From: Erythrobacter sanguineus
GTDB taxonomy: Bacteria; Pseudomonadota; Alphaproteobacteria; Sphingomonadales; Sphingomonadaceae
Reading direction: 5' to 3'
DNA length: 51,810 bases
NCBI GenBank assembly: GCA_945878845.1
Contig: CAMCUB010000026.1
Location: forward strand, 1-51,810
Shown in pieces: positions 42,846-51,810 of this stretch. The position numbers were made by a program, and so were the translations under genes. Each line of letters opens with the position of its first letter. The first letter of the stretch is position 1. The notes beneath the pieces were generated by a model that saw only the letters and a program-made list of their open reading frames with translations, was not told where the DNA came from and searched no databases.

Positions 42846-45229
42846 AGTTCTCGCTGACCTGGCTCAAGGATTACCTTGATACGACCGCTTCGGTGGCAGA
42901 GATCTGCGATGCGCTCAACGCCATCGGGCTCGAGGTCGAGGGTGTCGAGGACCCGGCCGAGAAGCTCGCTGGCTTCCGTATCGCCCATGTGCTCACCGCC
43001 GCGCGCCACCCGGATGCCGACAAGCTGCAGGTGCTGACCGTCGACACCGGAGACGGCCAGCCGCTGCAAGTCGTGTGCGGCGCGCCCAATGCGCGCGCTG
43101 GCATGAAGGGCGTGCTCGGCCTGCCCGGCGCGACTGTCCCCGCCAACGGCATGGTGCTGAAGAAGAGCGCGATCCGCGGCGTCGAGAGCAACGGCATGAT
43201 GTGCTCGACCCGCGAGCTGGAGTTGGGCGATGATCACGACGGGATCATCGAACTGCCCGATGACGCGCCGGTCGGCACCGCTTTCGCCGATTACAACGGC
43301 AGCGACCCGGTGATCGAGGTCGCGGTGACCCCCAATCGCCCGGACTGCATGGGCGTTTATGGAATTGCCCGCGATCTGGCGGCCAAGGGGCTGGGGGCAT
43401 TGAAGCCTATCTCCATGCCTGCCTTCACTTCCGAAGGCGCTTGCCCGGTGGAAATCCGCACTGACGATGTCGAAGGCTGCCCGGCCTTCTATGGCCGCGT
43501 GGTGAAGGCCGTGACCAACGGCACTTCTCCCGACTGGCTTCAGGCGCGCCTCAAGAGCGCAGGCCAGCGTCCGATCTCGTTGATCGTCGACCTCACCAAC
43601 TACCTGATGCTCGGCTTCGGGCGTCCGGCCCACGCCTATGACCTCGCCAAGCTTTCGGGCGCGGTGGTCGCACGGCGCGCCAATGACGGCGAGCAGGTGC
43701 TGGCGCTCAACGAGAAGACCTACACGCTTGATGCCGAGATGATGGTGATCGCCGACGATCACGGCGTGCACGACATCGCCGGGATCATGGGCGGCGAGCA
43801 TTCCGGCGTGTCGGAGACGACCACCGACGTGCTGCTCGAAATCGCTTACTTTGATCCGGCCCGCATCGGCGCGACCGGGCGCAAGCTCGGGCTGTCCTCG
43901 GATGCCCGCACGCGGTTCGAGCGCGGAGTAGACCCGGAGTTTCTGGATCAGGGCCTCGACCTGCTGACTGGCCTGATCGTGGAACTCGCAGGCGGCACTC
44001 CCAGCGAAATCGTCCGCGCCGGTTCGCCGCCGAGCGCCGCCAAGGTCGTCACCTTCGATCCGGACCTGACCACCCGCTTGGGCGGGGTCGATGTGGCTGA
44101 AGCAGAGCAAAAGCGCATCCTCGAAAGCCTGGGTTTCACGGTCAGCGCCGATTGGCAGGTCACCTGCCCGCTGCGCCGCAATGACATCGAAGGCCCGGCC
44201 GATCTGGTCGAGGAAGTCGTGCGCATCCACGGGCTCGACAAGGTGGCCAGCCTTGCGCTCCCCCGTGTCGAGGGCGTCGCCCGCCCCACCGCCACCCCGC
44301 AGCAGAAGCTCGAGCGGGGCCTGCGCCGCGCAGCTGCCGCAAGCGGCCTGAATGAGGCGGTGACGTGGTCCTTCCTCCCCGAATGGGCCGCGAACCACTT
44401 CTCGGACGGCAATGACACCCCTTGGGTGCTCGCCAATCCGATCAGCGAGGACATGAAGGCGATGCGCCCCGCGCTGCTCCCCGGCCTGCTGATGGCCGCC
44501 AAGCGCAATGCCGACCGCGGCGCGGCTTCCTCTCGGCTGTTCGAGATTGGGCGGCGCTATTTCCGCGGCGCGGGCGGCCTCAGCGATGAAAAGCCGACCC
44601 TCGGCATCGTGCTGGCGGGCGAGAAGTCCCCGCGCGGGTGGCAGGGCGGCAAGGCCAAGCTCTTCGACGCCTTTGACGCCAAGGCGCTGGCGCTGTCGCT
44701 GCTCGAAGCGGCGGGGGCTCCGGTCGCCAACCTGATGGTAATGGGGGAAGCGAGCGCGCAGTTCCACCCCGGCCAGTCGGCGACGCTGCGGCTCGGCCCC
44801 AAGGTGGTGCTCGCCCGCTTCGGGATGGTGCATCCGGCGACCCTGAAAGCCTTCGACGTCGACGGGCCCATTGCTGCAGTCGAGCTGTTCCTCGACGCGA
44901 TCCCCGCCAAGAAGGGCGCGGCCTTCGCCCGCCCGGGCTTCACGCCTCCGGCCCTGCAAGCCGTGACCCGCGACTTCGCCTTCCTCGTCCCGGCCACGCT
45001 TGCGGCGGGTGACTTGGTGCGAAGCGTTCAAGGTGCGGACAAGGCCTTCATCACCGGCGTGCGCGTGTTCGACGTGTTCCAAGGGCAGGGCGTGCCCGAG
45101 GGCCACAAGTCCGTCGCGGTCGAAGTCACGCTCCAGCCGGGCGAGGCGAGCTTCAAGGACGCCGACCTCAAGGCTATCGCCGAAAAGGTCGTCGCTGCGG
45201 CGGCCAAGCTGGGCGGGGAGCTGCGCTGA
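42842..45229 (+). CDS. pheT: Phenylalanyl-tRNA synthetase beta subunit
   Basis: A 795-residue protein with the full beta-subunit order: N-terminal segment, EMAP-type tRNA-binding domain (about 40-150, LQVLTVDTGDGQPLQVVCGAP in part), B3/B4 editing domain with PVEIRTDDVEGCPAFYGRVV, B5 (about 400-470), the catalytic-like core and the C-terminal ferredoxin-like anticodon-binding domain (VTRDFAFLVPATL onward). It edits mischarged Tyr in relatives. Its stop overlaps the next start by one base. Confidence 0.96.
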   Translation: MKFSLTWLKDYLDTTASVAEICDALNAIGLEVEGVEDPAEKLAGFRIAHVLTAARHPDADKLQVLTVDTGDGQPLQVVCGAPNARAGMKGVLGLPGATVPANGMVLKKSAIRGVESNGMMCSTRELELGDDHDGIIELPDDAPVGTAFADYNGSDPVIEVAVTPNRPDCMGVYGIARDLAAKGLGALKPISMPAFTSEGACPVEIRTDDVEGCPAFYGRVVKAVTNGTSPDWLQARLKSAGQRPISLIVDLTNYLMLGFGRPAHAYDLAKLSGAVVARRANDGEQVLALNEKTYTLDAEMMVIADDHGVHDIAGIMGGEHSGVSETTTDVLLEIAYFDPARIGATGRKLGLSSDARTRFERGVDPEFLDQGLDLLTGLIVELAGGTPSEIVRAGSPPSAAKVVTFDPDLTTRLGGVDVAEAEQKRILESLGFTVSADWQVTCPLRRNDIEGPADLVEEVVRIHGLDKVASLALPRVEGVARPTATPQQKLERGLRRAAAASGLNEAVTWSFLPEWAANHFSDGNDTPWVLANPISEDMKAMRPALLPGLLMAAKRNADRGAASSRLFEIGRRYFRGAGGLSDEKPTLGIVLAGEKSPRGWQGGKAKLFDAFDAKALALSLLEAAGAPVANLMVMGEASAQFHPGQSATLRLGPKVVLARFGMVHPATLKAFDVDGPIAAVELFLDAIPAKKGAAFARPGFTPPALQAVTRDFAFLVPATLAAGDLVRSVQGADKAFITGVRVFDVFQGQGVPEGHKSVAVEVTLQPGEASFKDADLKAIAEKVVAAAAKLGGELR

Positions 45230-45975
45230 TGAAAACCGCTTTCGTTACCGGCGCCACCGCCGGCATCGGCCTCGCCACCGTCCGCCGCCTCGTCAAGGAC
45301 GGCTGGCGCTGCGTCGCCACCGGGCGCCGGCAGGAGCGGCTTGACGCGCTGGTTGCTGAGCTCGGCGCTGACAAGGTTCACGCCGTCTGCTTCGACGTGC
45401 GCGACACCGCCGCGCTCGATGTCGCGCTCGCCAGCCTCCCCGATAGCTTCCGCGACATCGATCTGTTGGTCAACAACGCCGGCCTCGCGCAGGGGCTGTC
45501 GGCTGCGCAGAATGCCAATCTCGACGACTGGCACACCATGATCGACACCAACATCACCGCGATGGTGGTGCTGACCCGCAAGCTCTTGCCGCAACTGATC
45601 GCCCGCAAGGGCGCGATCATCGCCATTGGGTCGGTCGCGGGCAACTACGTCTATCCGGGCGGCAACGTTTATGCGGGCTCCAAGGCCTTCGCGAACCACT
45701 TCACGCTCGCCCTGCGCGCCGATCTCCACGGCACCGGCGTGCGCGTCACCAGCATCGAGCCGGGGATGGTCGAGACCGAATTCACCGTGGTACGCACCGG
45801 CAGCCAGCAGGCCTCGGATGACCTGTATCGCGGCGTAAACCCGATGACCGGCGAGGACATCGCCGACACCATCGGCTGGATCGCCAGCCTGCCGCCGCAT
45901 CTCAACATCAACCGGATCGAGCTGATGCCGGTCAACCAGGACTTCGCGGGCTTCCGCGTCGCGCGCGACACCTAG
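45229..45975 (+). CDS. SDR oxidoreductase, YdfG-like
   Basis: A 248-residue classical short-chain dehydrogenase. The nucleotide motif TGATAGIG is at 7-14, NNAG at 82-85, and the catalytic Ser135, Tyr148 and Lys152 are present (GNVYAGSKAF). TGRRQERL after the second strand suggests NADP(H). The closest described group is YdfG, acting on serine, 3-hydroxypropionate and malonic semialdehyde; substrate here is inferred. It is translationally coupled to pheT and abuts prfC directly. Confidence 0.88.
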   Translation: MKTAFVTGATAGIGLATVRRLVKDGWRCVATGRRQERLDALVAELGADKVHAVCFDVRDTAALDVALASLPDSFRDIDLLVNNAGLAQGLSAAQNANLDDWHTMIDTNITAMVVLTRKLLPQLIARKGAIIAIGSVAGNYVYPGGNVYAGSKAFANHFTLALRADLHGTGVRVTSIEPGMVETEFTVVRTGSQQASDDLYRGVNPMTGEDIADTIGWIASLPPHLNINRIELMPVNQDFAGFRVARDT

Positions 45976-47496
45976 ATGACCTCCAACCGCCGCACCTTCG
46001 CGATCATCTCGCACCCTGACGCAGGCAAGACGACGCTCACCGAAAAGCTGCTGCTGCAGGGCGGGGCAATCCACTTGGCGGGCGAGGTCAAGGCGCGCGG
46101 CGCGGCGCGGCGGGCGCGGTCGGACTGGATGAAGATCGAGCAGCAGCGCGGGATCTCGGTCACGTCGAGCGTGATGACCTTCCAGAAGGACGGCATCGTC
46201 TTCAATCTGCTCGACACCCCGGGGCACGAGGACTTTTCCGAAGACACCTACCGGACGCTGACCGCCGTCGACTCCGCGGTGATGGTGATCGACGCGGCCA
46301 AGGGCATCGAGCCGCAGACTCGAAAACTGTTCGAGGTGTGCCGCCTGCGCTCGGTGCCAATCCTCACCTTCGTCAACAAGGTCGACCGCGAGGGCCGCGA
46401 TCCCTTCGAGACGCTCGACGAGGTCGCTGACATGCTGGCGCTCGACGTCTCGCCGCAGATGTGGCCGATCGGCATGGGCGGCGAGTTCGAGGGCCTGCTC
46501 GATTTCGCCAGCGAAACTATCAGCCGCCCCGAAGGCCCGAGCCGCGAATTCCTTGGCACGCGCGACACTGCGGCAATCCCCCAGCGCTTCCTCGACGAGA
46601 TCGAGTTGGCGCGCGGCGGATACCCGGAGTTCGACCTCGAAGCTTTCCGCCACGGCGACCTCACGCCGGTCTATTTCGGATCGGCGCTCAAGAACTTCGG
46701 CGTCACCGAGCTCATCGACGCCATTTCCCGCTTCGCCCCGCCGCCACGCTCCCAGCCCGCGGGCGAGGAGCAGATCAGCCCGGAGCGCGACGAGGTCACC
46801 GGCTTCATCTTCAAGGTGCAGGCCAATATGGACCCCAACCACCGCGACCGTATCGCCTTCATGCGGCAGGTCTCGGGCACCTTCAAACGCGGCATGAAGC
46901 TGACCCCGAGCGGGCTGGGTAAGCCGATCGCGGTCCACTCCCCGATCCTGTTCTTCGCGCAGGACCGCGAGCTTGCCGATACCGCCGAGGCGGGCGACAT
47001 CATCGGCATCCCTAACCACGGCACGCTGCGGGTCGGCGACACGCTGTCGGAGCGCAATCAGGTGCGCTTCACGGGCCTGCCGAACTTCGCGCCGGAAATC
47101 CTGCGCCGCGTGCAGCTGCGCGATCCGACTAAGACCAAGCAGCTCAGGAAGGCGCTCGACGACCTCTCCGAAGAGGGCGTGATCCAGGTGTTCTACCCCG
47201 AGATCGGCTCGGCCCACATCGTCGGCGTGGTTGGCCAGCTTCAGCTCGAAGTGCTGATCAGTCGGCTCGAGGCGGAATACAAGGTCGAAGCCGTGCTCGA
47301 ACCCTCGCCCTTCGCCACCGCGCGCTGGATCAAGGGGGACGACAAGACCCTCGACGAATTTGCCAGCTTCAACCGCGCGAATGTGGCCAAGGACCGCGAT
47401 GGCGACATGGTGTTCATGGCCAAGAGCCCGTGGGACGTGACCTATCAGGTCGAGAAGAACCCGCAGCTGACCTTCTCGGCCACGAAAGAACGCTAG
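45976..47496 (+). CDS. prfC: Peptide chain release factor 3
   Basis: RF3 is the GTPase that recycles RF1 and RF2 from the ribosome. The 506-residue protein has G1 HPDAGKTT (13-20), the switch QQRGISVTSS, G3 DTPGHEDF (80-87) and G4 NKVD (134-137), then the RF3-specific domains II and III (TPVYFGSALKNFGV; VGVVGQLQLEVL). It starts at the base following the SDR stop codon, so the two are cotranscribed. RF3 is not universal among bacteria, so its presence together with RF1 is informative. Confidence 0.95.
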   Translation: MTSNRRTFAIISHPDAGKTTLTEKLLLQGGAIHLAGEVKARGAARRARSDWMKIEQQRGISVTSSVMTFQKDGIVFNLLDTPGHEDFSEDTYRTLTAVDSAVMVIDAAKGIEPQTRKLFEVCRLRSVPILTFVNKVDREGRDPFETLDEVADMLALDVSPQMWPIGMGGEFEGLLDFASETISRPEGPSREFLGTRDTAAIPQRFLDEIELARGGYPEFDLEAFRHGDLTPVYFGSALKNFGVTELIDAISRFAPPPRSQPAGEEQISPERDEVTGFIFKVQANMDPNHRDRIAFMRQVSGTFKRGMKLTPSGLGKPIAVHSPILFFAQDRELADTAEAGDIIGIPNHGTLRVGDTLSERNQVRFTGLPNFAPEILRRVQLRDPTKTKQLRKALDDLSEEGVIQVFYPEIGSAHIVGVVGQLQLEVLISRLEAEYKVEAVLEPSPFATARWIKGDDKTLDEFASFNRANVAKDRDGDMVFMAKSPWDVTYQVEKNPQLTFSATKER

Positions 47497-47522
47497 TCTT
47501 GCGGCAGGCCGAGGTTCGCGGC

Positions 47523-48404
47523 ATGGCGGGGCTCATGGAAAGCACCGGCCCGACCTCGCAAAGCTTCATCTCGCAGCGCCTCAAGCTCAACTACCTCGAC
47601 TGGGGTGGTCGCGGGAAGCCGCCGCTGGTGCTGGTGCATGGGGGCCGCGACCATGCCCGCAGCTGGGACTGGACCGCCGAGGCGCTGAGCGCGGATTACC
47701 ACGTTATCGCGATGGACCACCGCGGGCATGGCGATTCTGACTGGGTCTCGGACGGGGTCTATTCGGCCGGCGACATGGTCTATGACCTCGCGCAGCTGAT
47801 CCACCAATTGGGCGTCGGCCCGGTGCGGATGGTGGCGCATTCGATGGGCGGCAATGTCGCGCTGCGTTATGCGGGCGCCTTCCCCGACATGGTGAGCAAG
47901 CTGGTGGCGATCGAGGGTCTCGGCCCCTCGCCCGAATGGCGCGAAAAGCAGCGTAGCCAGCCCTATCCCGAACGCCTCGCCGAATGGATCGAGAAGAAGC
48001 GCAAAGCTGCGGGCCGCTCCCCGCGCAAGTACGAGAGCATCGAAGCCGCCTTCGCCCGCATGATCGAGGAGAACGCCTACCTCACCGAGGAACAGGCGCG
48101 CCACCTCACCGTCCACGGGGTCAACCGCAACGAGGACGGCACCTATAGCTGGAAGTTCGATCCGCACCTCAATGTCTGGCCGGTCGAGGATATCGGCGAT
48201 GAATTCGTCGAACAGCTGTGGGGGGCGATCACCTGCCCGACGCTGCTGCTCTACGGGGCGGATAGCTGGGCTTCGAACCCTGAGAAGGACGGGCGCATCG
48301 CTCACTTCAAGACGGCGAGCGTGATCGAGTTCGAGAAGGCGGGGCACTGGCTCCACCACGACCAGTTCGACCGCTTCATCGCCACCTTGCGCGATTTCCT
48401 CTGA
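47523..48404 (+). CDS. Alpha/beta-hydrolase
   Basis: A 293-residue cytosolic hydrolase with the motif LVHGGRDHARSWDW, nucleophile Ser107 in AHSMGGN, an acid probably in LLYGADSW, and the late His in AGHWLHHDQ. The nearest known groups are epoxide hydrolases and esterases such as those of 2-hydroxymuconate type; substrate unknown. The ATG at 47523 has AGG eight bases upstream; ATG 47535 is an alternative. It follows prfC by 26 bases. Confidence 0.85.
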   Translation: MAGLMESTGPTSQSFISQRLKLNYLDWGGRGKPPLVLVHGGRDHARSWDWTAEALSADYHVIAMDHRGHGDSDWVSDGVYSAGDMVYDLAQLIHQLGVGPVRMVAHSMGGNVALRYAGAFPDMVSKLVAIEGLGPSPEWREKQRSQPYPERLAEWIEKKRKAAGRSPRKYESIEAAFARMIEENAYLTEEQARHLTVHGVNRNEDGTYSWKFDPHLNVWPVEDIGDEFVEQLWGAITCPTLLLYGADSWASNPEKDGRIAHFKTASVIEFEKAGHWLHHDQFDRFIATLRDFL

Positions 48405-48425
48405 GCTTTTTGAAAGGAGCGACCG

Positions 48426-48983
48426 ATGGCCGATTTCACCGAGGCGCTCACCGAAAAGCAGATGGCCCTGATCGCCGCCCAGCCGGTGTTCTTCGTGGCG
48501 ACCGCGGCGGCGGAGGGGCGCATCAACCTCAGCCCCAAGGGCTATGACGCCTTCCGGGTGCTGTCGCCCACAAGGGTGGCCTATCTCGACCTCGGCGGAT
48601 CGGGGAACGAGACCCACGCGCATCTCGCGGCTGATGGCCGGATCACGGTGATGTTCTGCAACTTCCAGCAGCCCGCGCTGATCCTGCGCATCTATGGCCG
48701 GGGCGAGGCGGTGCTGCCGCAGGACGCGGAGTGGGAGGCGCTCGCGGCGCACTTCACGCTGATGCCCGGCACCCGCCAGATCTTCGACATCGCGGTCGAG
48801 AGCGTGCAGTCCTCCTGCGGCTGGGGCGTGCCCTTCATGGCGCTCGAGGGCGAGCGCGAGACCTTGAAGAAGGCGCACCGCCAGTCCGATCCCGCCCAAT
48901 GGGAGGCCAAGATGGCCACGCGCACCTGCAGCATCGACGGCCTGCCGACCCGCGCGACGGATCGCTACATCGCGGGCGATTGA
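48426..48983 (+). CDS. Pyridoxamine 5'-phosphate oxidase-like flavoprotein
   Basis: A 185-residue protein of the PNPOx-like split-barrel fold, which binds FMN or F420. FFVATAAAEGRINLSPKGYDAFRVL is the N-terminal beta region (read in two strands), and NETHAHL plus VMFCNFQQPALILRI complete the barrel. The classic PdxH tail is missing, so a general flavin-binding oxidoreductase is more likely than PdxH. AAAGGAG precedes the ATG. Confidence 0.82.
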   Translation: MADFTEALTEKQMALIAAQPVFFVATAAAEGRINLSPKGYDAFRVLSPTRVAYLDLGGSGNETHAHLAADGRITVMFCNFQQPALILRIYGRGEAVLPQDAEWEALAAHFTLMPGTRQIFDIAVESVQSSCGWGVPFMALEGERETLKKAHRQSDPAQWEAKMATRTCSIDGLPTRATDRYIAGD

Positions 48984-49006
48984 ACGTCCGCGCGAGGATC
49001 ACCGCA

Positions 49007-49750
49007 ATGTCGTTCCTGTCCCGCTATCCGCTCTGGCAGTTCCCGTTCTTCGAGACGCCCGCGAAAATGCCGCGAAGCCAGCGGGGCGATGCTTTCGAAG
49101 CCATAATGGCCGCGCGCGCGGAGCGGATTGCCGTGCTGCGGGCCGCGGTGCCCGGGCTTGCGGGCGCGGTCGATGCGTTGCTCGATCCAGCGGCTGATCC
49201 GGTTCCCGCGCTGCATCAGCTGGAGCAGTGGTGGAACAGGCGGCTTGCGAAGGTCAACCTCGTGATCGACGCGGACAAGTCGTCGCTGTGGCGCGGCCTG
49301 CTGGCGCTGGTGCTGTTCCGCAAAGAAGCAATGATGCGCCATGAAGCACACCGCCGAAGCGACTGGTACCGCAGCGAGGATCGTGCAGTGGCAGGCCTGC
49401 GCAGCCTGATCGGCGATCTTGCGGTCCTGTTCGGCGAGGCGCTGGTGTGCCGCCGCGAGGATTTCGTCTGGGCGATCGACGATGATCCCGAGGATGCGCG
49501 GATGGGCCTGCCGCAGGCGGGACGGGTGGTGGTGATGAAAGCGCGTAAGGGCAAGGTGCCGCCGATCAGCTTCGATTTCTACTGGTCGCTCCTGAAGTCC
49601 TATGAGAAGCTGTTCGGCGTGCGTTGGAAGACGGTCGCGTTCCAGGGCGTCTGGAACAGTGATTTTGCCGGGTGGGATCTGGTCAATGCCGCCAACGGCT
49701 GGTGCGATGTGCCGCCGCCGGGCGAGATCAAGGGTGCGCGCCCTGTCTGA
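49007..49750 (+). CDS. Protein of unknown function
   Basis: A 247-residue soluble protein. GAGGA lies about nine bases before the ATG at 49007, which begins MSFLSRYPLWQFPFFETPAK. It is mostly helical up to about 140 (FRKEAMMRHEAHRRSDWYRSED, rich in His and Arg) and ends with a Trp-rich block (FYWSLLKSYEKLFGVRWKTV). No catalytic motif or family is recognised. It follows the PNPOx-like gene with a 23-base gap and ends at a likely terminator. Confidence 0.7.
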   Translation: MSFLSRYPLWQFPFFETPAKMPRSQRGDAFEAIMAARAERIAVLRAAVPGLAGAVDALLDPAADPVPALHQLEQWWNRRLAKVNLVIDADKSSLWRGLLALVLFRKEAMMRHEAHRRSDWYRSEDRAVAGLRSLIGDLAVLFGEALVCRREDFVWAIDDDPEDARMGLPQAGRVVVMKARKGKVPPISFDFYWSLLKSYEKLFGVRWKTVAFQGVWNSDFAGWDLVNAANGWCDVPPPGEIKGARPV

Positions 49751-49760
49751 CGCAAAACTT

Positions 49761-50259
<499 letters not shown>

Positions 50260-50273
50260 GGGGATACAAAGCA

Positions 50274-51692
50274 ATGAAGCGCATTCTCTCCAATCTTGCG
50301 GTGGTGGCGACCGGGGCGGCGCTGCTTGCCGCGCCGGCCTTCGCCGCGCCTGCGGCGGCGCCTACGCCGTTCGTTCCCACTGCCGACATGGTCAACAAGG
50401 GCGATGTCGCCTGGATGATGGTCTCGACCGCGCTGGTGCTGATGATGAGCGTTCCCGCGCTCGCGCTGTTCTATGGCGGCCTGGTGCGCGCCAAGAATAT
50501 GCTTTCGGTGCTGATGCAGGTGCTCACCATCGTTTGCGTTGCCGCGCTGGTGTGGTTCGGCTGGGGCTACTCGATGGCCTTCACCTCGACCGGCACGCCC
50601 TTCCCGACCATCGTCGGCGGGCTCGACAAGGCCTTCCTCAAGGGCGTGAGCGTCACCTCGCTCGCCGCGACCTTCTCGAACGGGGTCTACTTGCCCGAGC
50701 TGGTCTTCGTCATGTTCCAGATGACCTTCGCCTGCATCACGCCGGCGCTGATTGTCGGCGCCTTTGCGGAACGCGTGAAGTTCACCCCGCTGATCATCTT
50801 CGTGGTCGCGTGGATGACGCTCGCCTATTTCCCGATCGCGCACATGGTGTGGTACTGGGCCGGCCCGGACTTCCTGCACACCGCGCCCACTGACATGGGT
50901 CTGCTGTGGGGCTGGGGCGCGCTCGACTTCGCCGGCGGCACCGTGGTGCACATCAATGCAGGTATCGCTGGGCTCGTCGGCTGCCTCGTGATCGGCCCGC
51001 GCATCGGCTACAAGAAGGAGCCCATGCCCCCGCACAGCCTGGTGATGACCATGATCGGCGCCAGCCTGCTGTGGATCGGTTGGTTCGGGTTCAACGCCGG
51101 CTCGGCGCTCGAATCCAACGCCTTTGCCGCACTCGCCTTCATCAACACCTTCGTTGCCACCGCTGCTGCGGGTGCGACCTGGGCGATCATCGAACAGATC
51201 ACCCACAAGAAGGCCTCGCTCCTCGGCGCGGTTTCGGGTGTGGTGGCTGGCCTTGTGGCGATCACTCCGGCGGCGGGCTTCGCCCACCCCGGCACCGCGA
51301 TCATCCTCGGCGTTGTTGCCTCGGCGATCTGCTACTTCTTCGTCACCACGGTGAAGAACAAGCTGAACTACGACGACAGCCTCGATGTCTTCGGCATCCA
51401 CGCCGTTGGCGGGATCATCGGCGCGATCGGGACCGGCATCGTCGCCGACCCCGCGCTCGGCGGCCAGGGCTGGATCGACTACACCGCTCCGGTGGCCAAG
51501 GCAGGCGAGTTCGACCTCGTCGGCCAGGTGACCACCCAGATCTACGCGGTGGGCGTGACCGTCGCCTGGACCGGGATCGTCTCGGCGGTGCTGTTCCTTG
51601 CTCTCAAGTACACCATGGGCCTGCGCCCCGACGCCGAAGCCGAAACCAACGGCCTCGACATCTCCGAACACGGGGAGCGCGCCTACAACTAA
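50274..51692 (+). CDS. amtB: Ammonium transporter
   Basis: AmtB is a trimeric inner-membrane ammonium channel. This 472-residue protein has a signal peptide cleaved after about residue 24 (APAFA) and eleven membrane helices. The pore twin histidines lie in FPIAHMVWYW and FGIHAVGG, and the S1 tryptophan region and FYGGLVRAKN are present. The C-terminal tail that contacts GlnK follows GLRPDAEAETNGLDISEHG. It is the second gene of the glnK-amtB operon. Confidence 0.96.
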   Translation: MKRILSNLAVVATGAALLAAPAFAAPAAAPTPFVPTADMVNKGDVAWMMVSTALVLMMSVPALALFYGGLVRAKNMLSVLMQVLTIVCVAALVWFGWGYSMAFTSTGTPFPTIVGGLDKAFLKGVSVTSLAATFSNGVYLPELVFVMFQMTFACITPALIVGAFAERVKFTPLIIFVVAWMTLAYFPIAHMVWYWAGPDFLHTAPTDMGLLWGWGALDFAGGTVVHINAGIAGLVGCLVIGPRIGYKKEPMPPHSLVMTMIGASLLWIGWFGFNAGSALESNAFAALAFINTFVATAAAGATWAIIEQITHKKASLLGAVSGVVAGLVAITPAAGFAHPGTAIILGVVASAICYFFVTTVKNKLNYDDSLDVFGIHAVGGIIGAIGTGIVADPALGGQGWIDYTAPVAKAGEFDLVGQVTTQIYAVGVTVAWTGIVSAVLFLALKYTMGLRPDAEAETNGLDISEHGERAYN

Positions 51693-51778
51693 TCTCCAGT
51701 TTGGCGGGGGGAGGTCTCTCTCCCTCTCCCCTCCCCCCGCCTCACCACGTTCCTCCTGCGAACGAACAGACTGATTAC

Positions 51779-51810
51779 GGCCGGAGCCGCGAAAGCGTCT
51801 CCGGCCTTTT
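51779..51810 (+). terminator. Intrinsic terminator downstream of amtB
   Basis: An 8-bp stem GGCCGGAG/CTCCGGCC (51779-51786 with 51799-51806) over an inner CGC/GCG helix with a GAAA loop, then TTTT at the window edge. It lies 87 bases past the amtB stop; a pyrimidine-rich stretch occupies the gap. Confidence 0.75.

Overview
The window reads as an ordinary, gene-dense chromosomal segment of a G+C-rich alphaproteobacterium, most likely Sphingomonadales and probably Erythrobacteraceae (Erythrobacter/Porphyrobacter-like). The evidence is the cell-cycle regulator CtrA, a DUF4167 protein, a DUF3703 protein, the HIG1 / PduO-type adenosyltransferase / 3-hydroxybutyryl-CoA dehydrogenase trio, the lnt-metK pair, and intergenic palindromes of a kind I associate with sphingomonads. 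The family-level placement is inference. I see no transposase, integrase, phage gene, CRISPR array, tRNA or rRNA.

Layout. 1-0.9 kb: 5' part of a CDC48-type AAA ATPase (minus). 0.9-1.3 kb: the only gap over 300 bases, holding a candidate small RNA and several inverted repeats. 1.3-5.9 kb: a plus-strand acyl-CoA operon (scoA, a lipoprotein with a HAD-like domain, scoB, an esterase-like hydrolase, a family III CoA-transferase). 6.0-14.5 kb: a minus-strand series transcribed hisS, prfA, prmC, DUF4167, lnt, metK, DUF418. 14.6-19.3 kb: ppa, a small membrane protein (minus), lptB, rpoN, ctrA. 19.5-24.1 kb: a membrane-anchored LuxR-type regulator with an S41-like secreted protein (minus), trmB, a small membrane protein and a PLP enzyme. 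24.2-29.6 kb: maeB and mutS divergent. 29.6-32.8 kb: minus-strand genes ending with gluQ. 32.9-38.7 kb: HNH protein, DUF3703, prs, unknown gene, hisN, GGCT-like, a TPR plus PRMT-like methyltransferase, rpmI, rplT. 38.8-41.6 kb: two paralogous AraC-type regulators flanking a secreted SH3-like protein. 41.7-49.8 kb: pheS, pheT, an SDR, prfC, a hydrolase, a PNPOx-like protein, an unknown gene. 49.9-51.7 kb: glnK-amtB behind a textbook sigma-54 promoter.

How genes work together. Translation is heavily represented: RF1 and its methylase, RF3, HisRS, PheRS, L35, L20, TrmB, GluQRS. RpoN is encoded 31 kb from a predicted RpoN-dependent promoter for the nitrogen sensor GlnK and ammonium channel AmtB. 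CtrA may control itself and a small gene downstream of mutS through near-consensus boxes.

The most unusual items are: the candidate small RNA with a C-rich internal loop (963-1095, minus); a bacterial protein that looks like a TPR-fused PRMT7/PRMT9-type methyltransferase; a one-protein transmembrane DNA-binding sensor next to an S41-like protein; a HAD-like lipoprotein inserted between scoA and scoB; and a lower-G+C unknown gene wedged with 1-base overlaps between prs and hisN. None amounts to a demonstrated new system; all are hypotheses from sequence reading alone.
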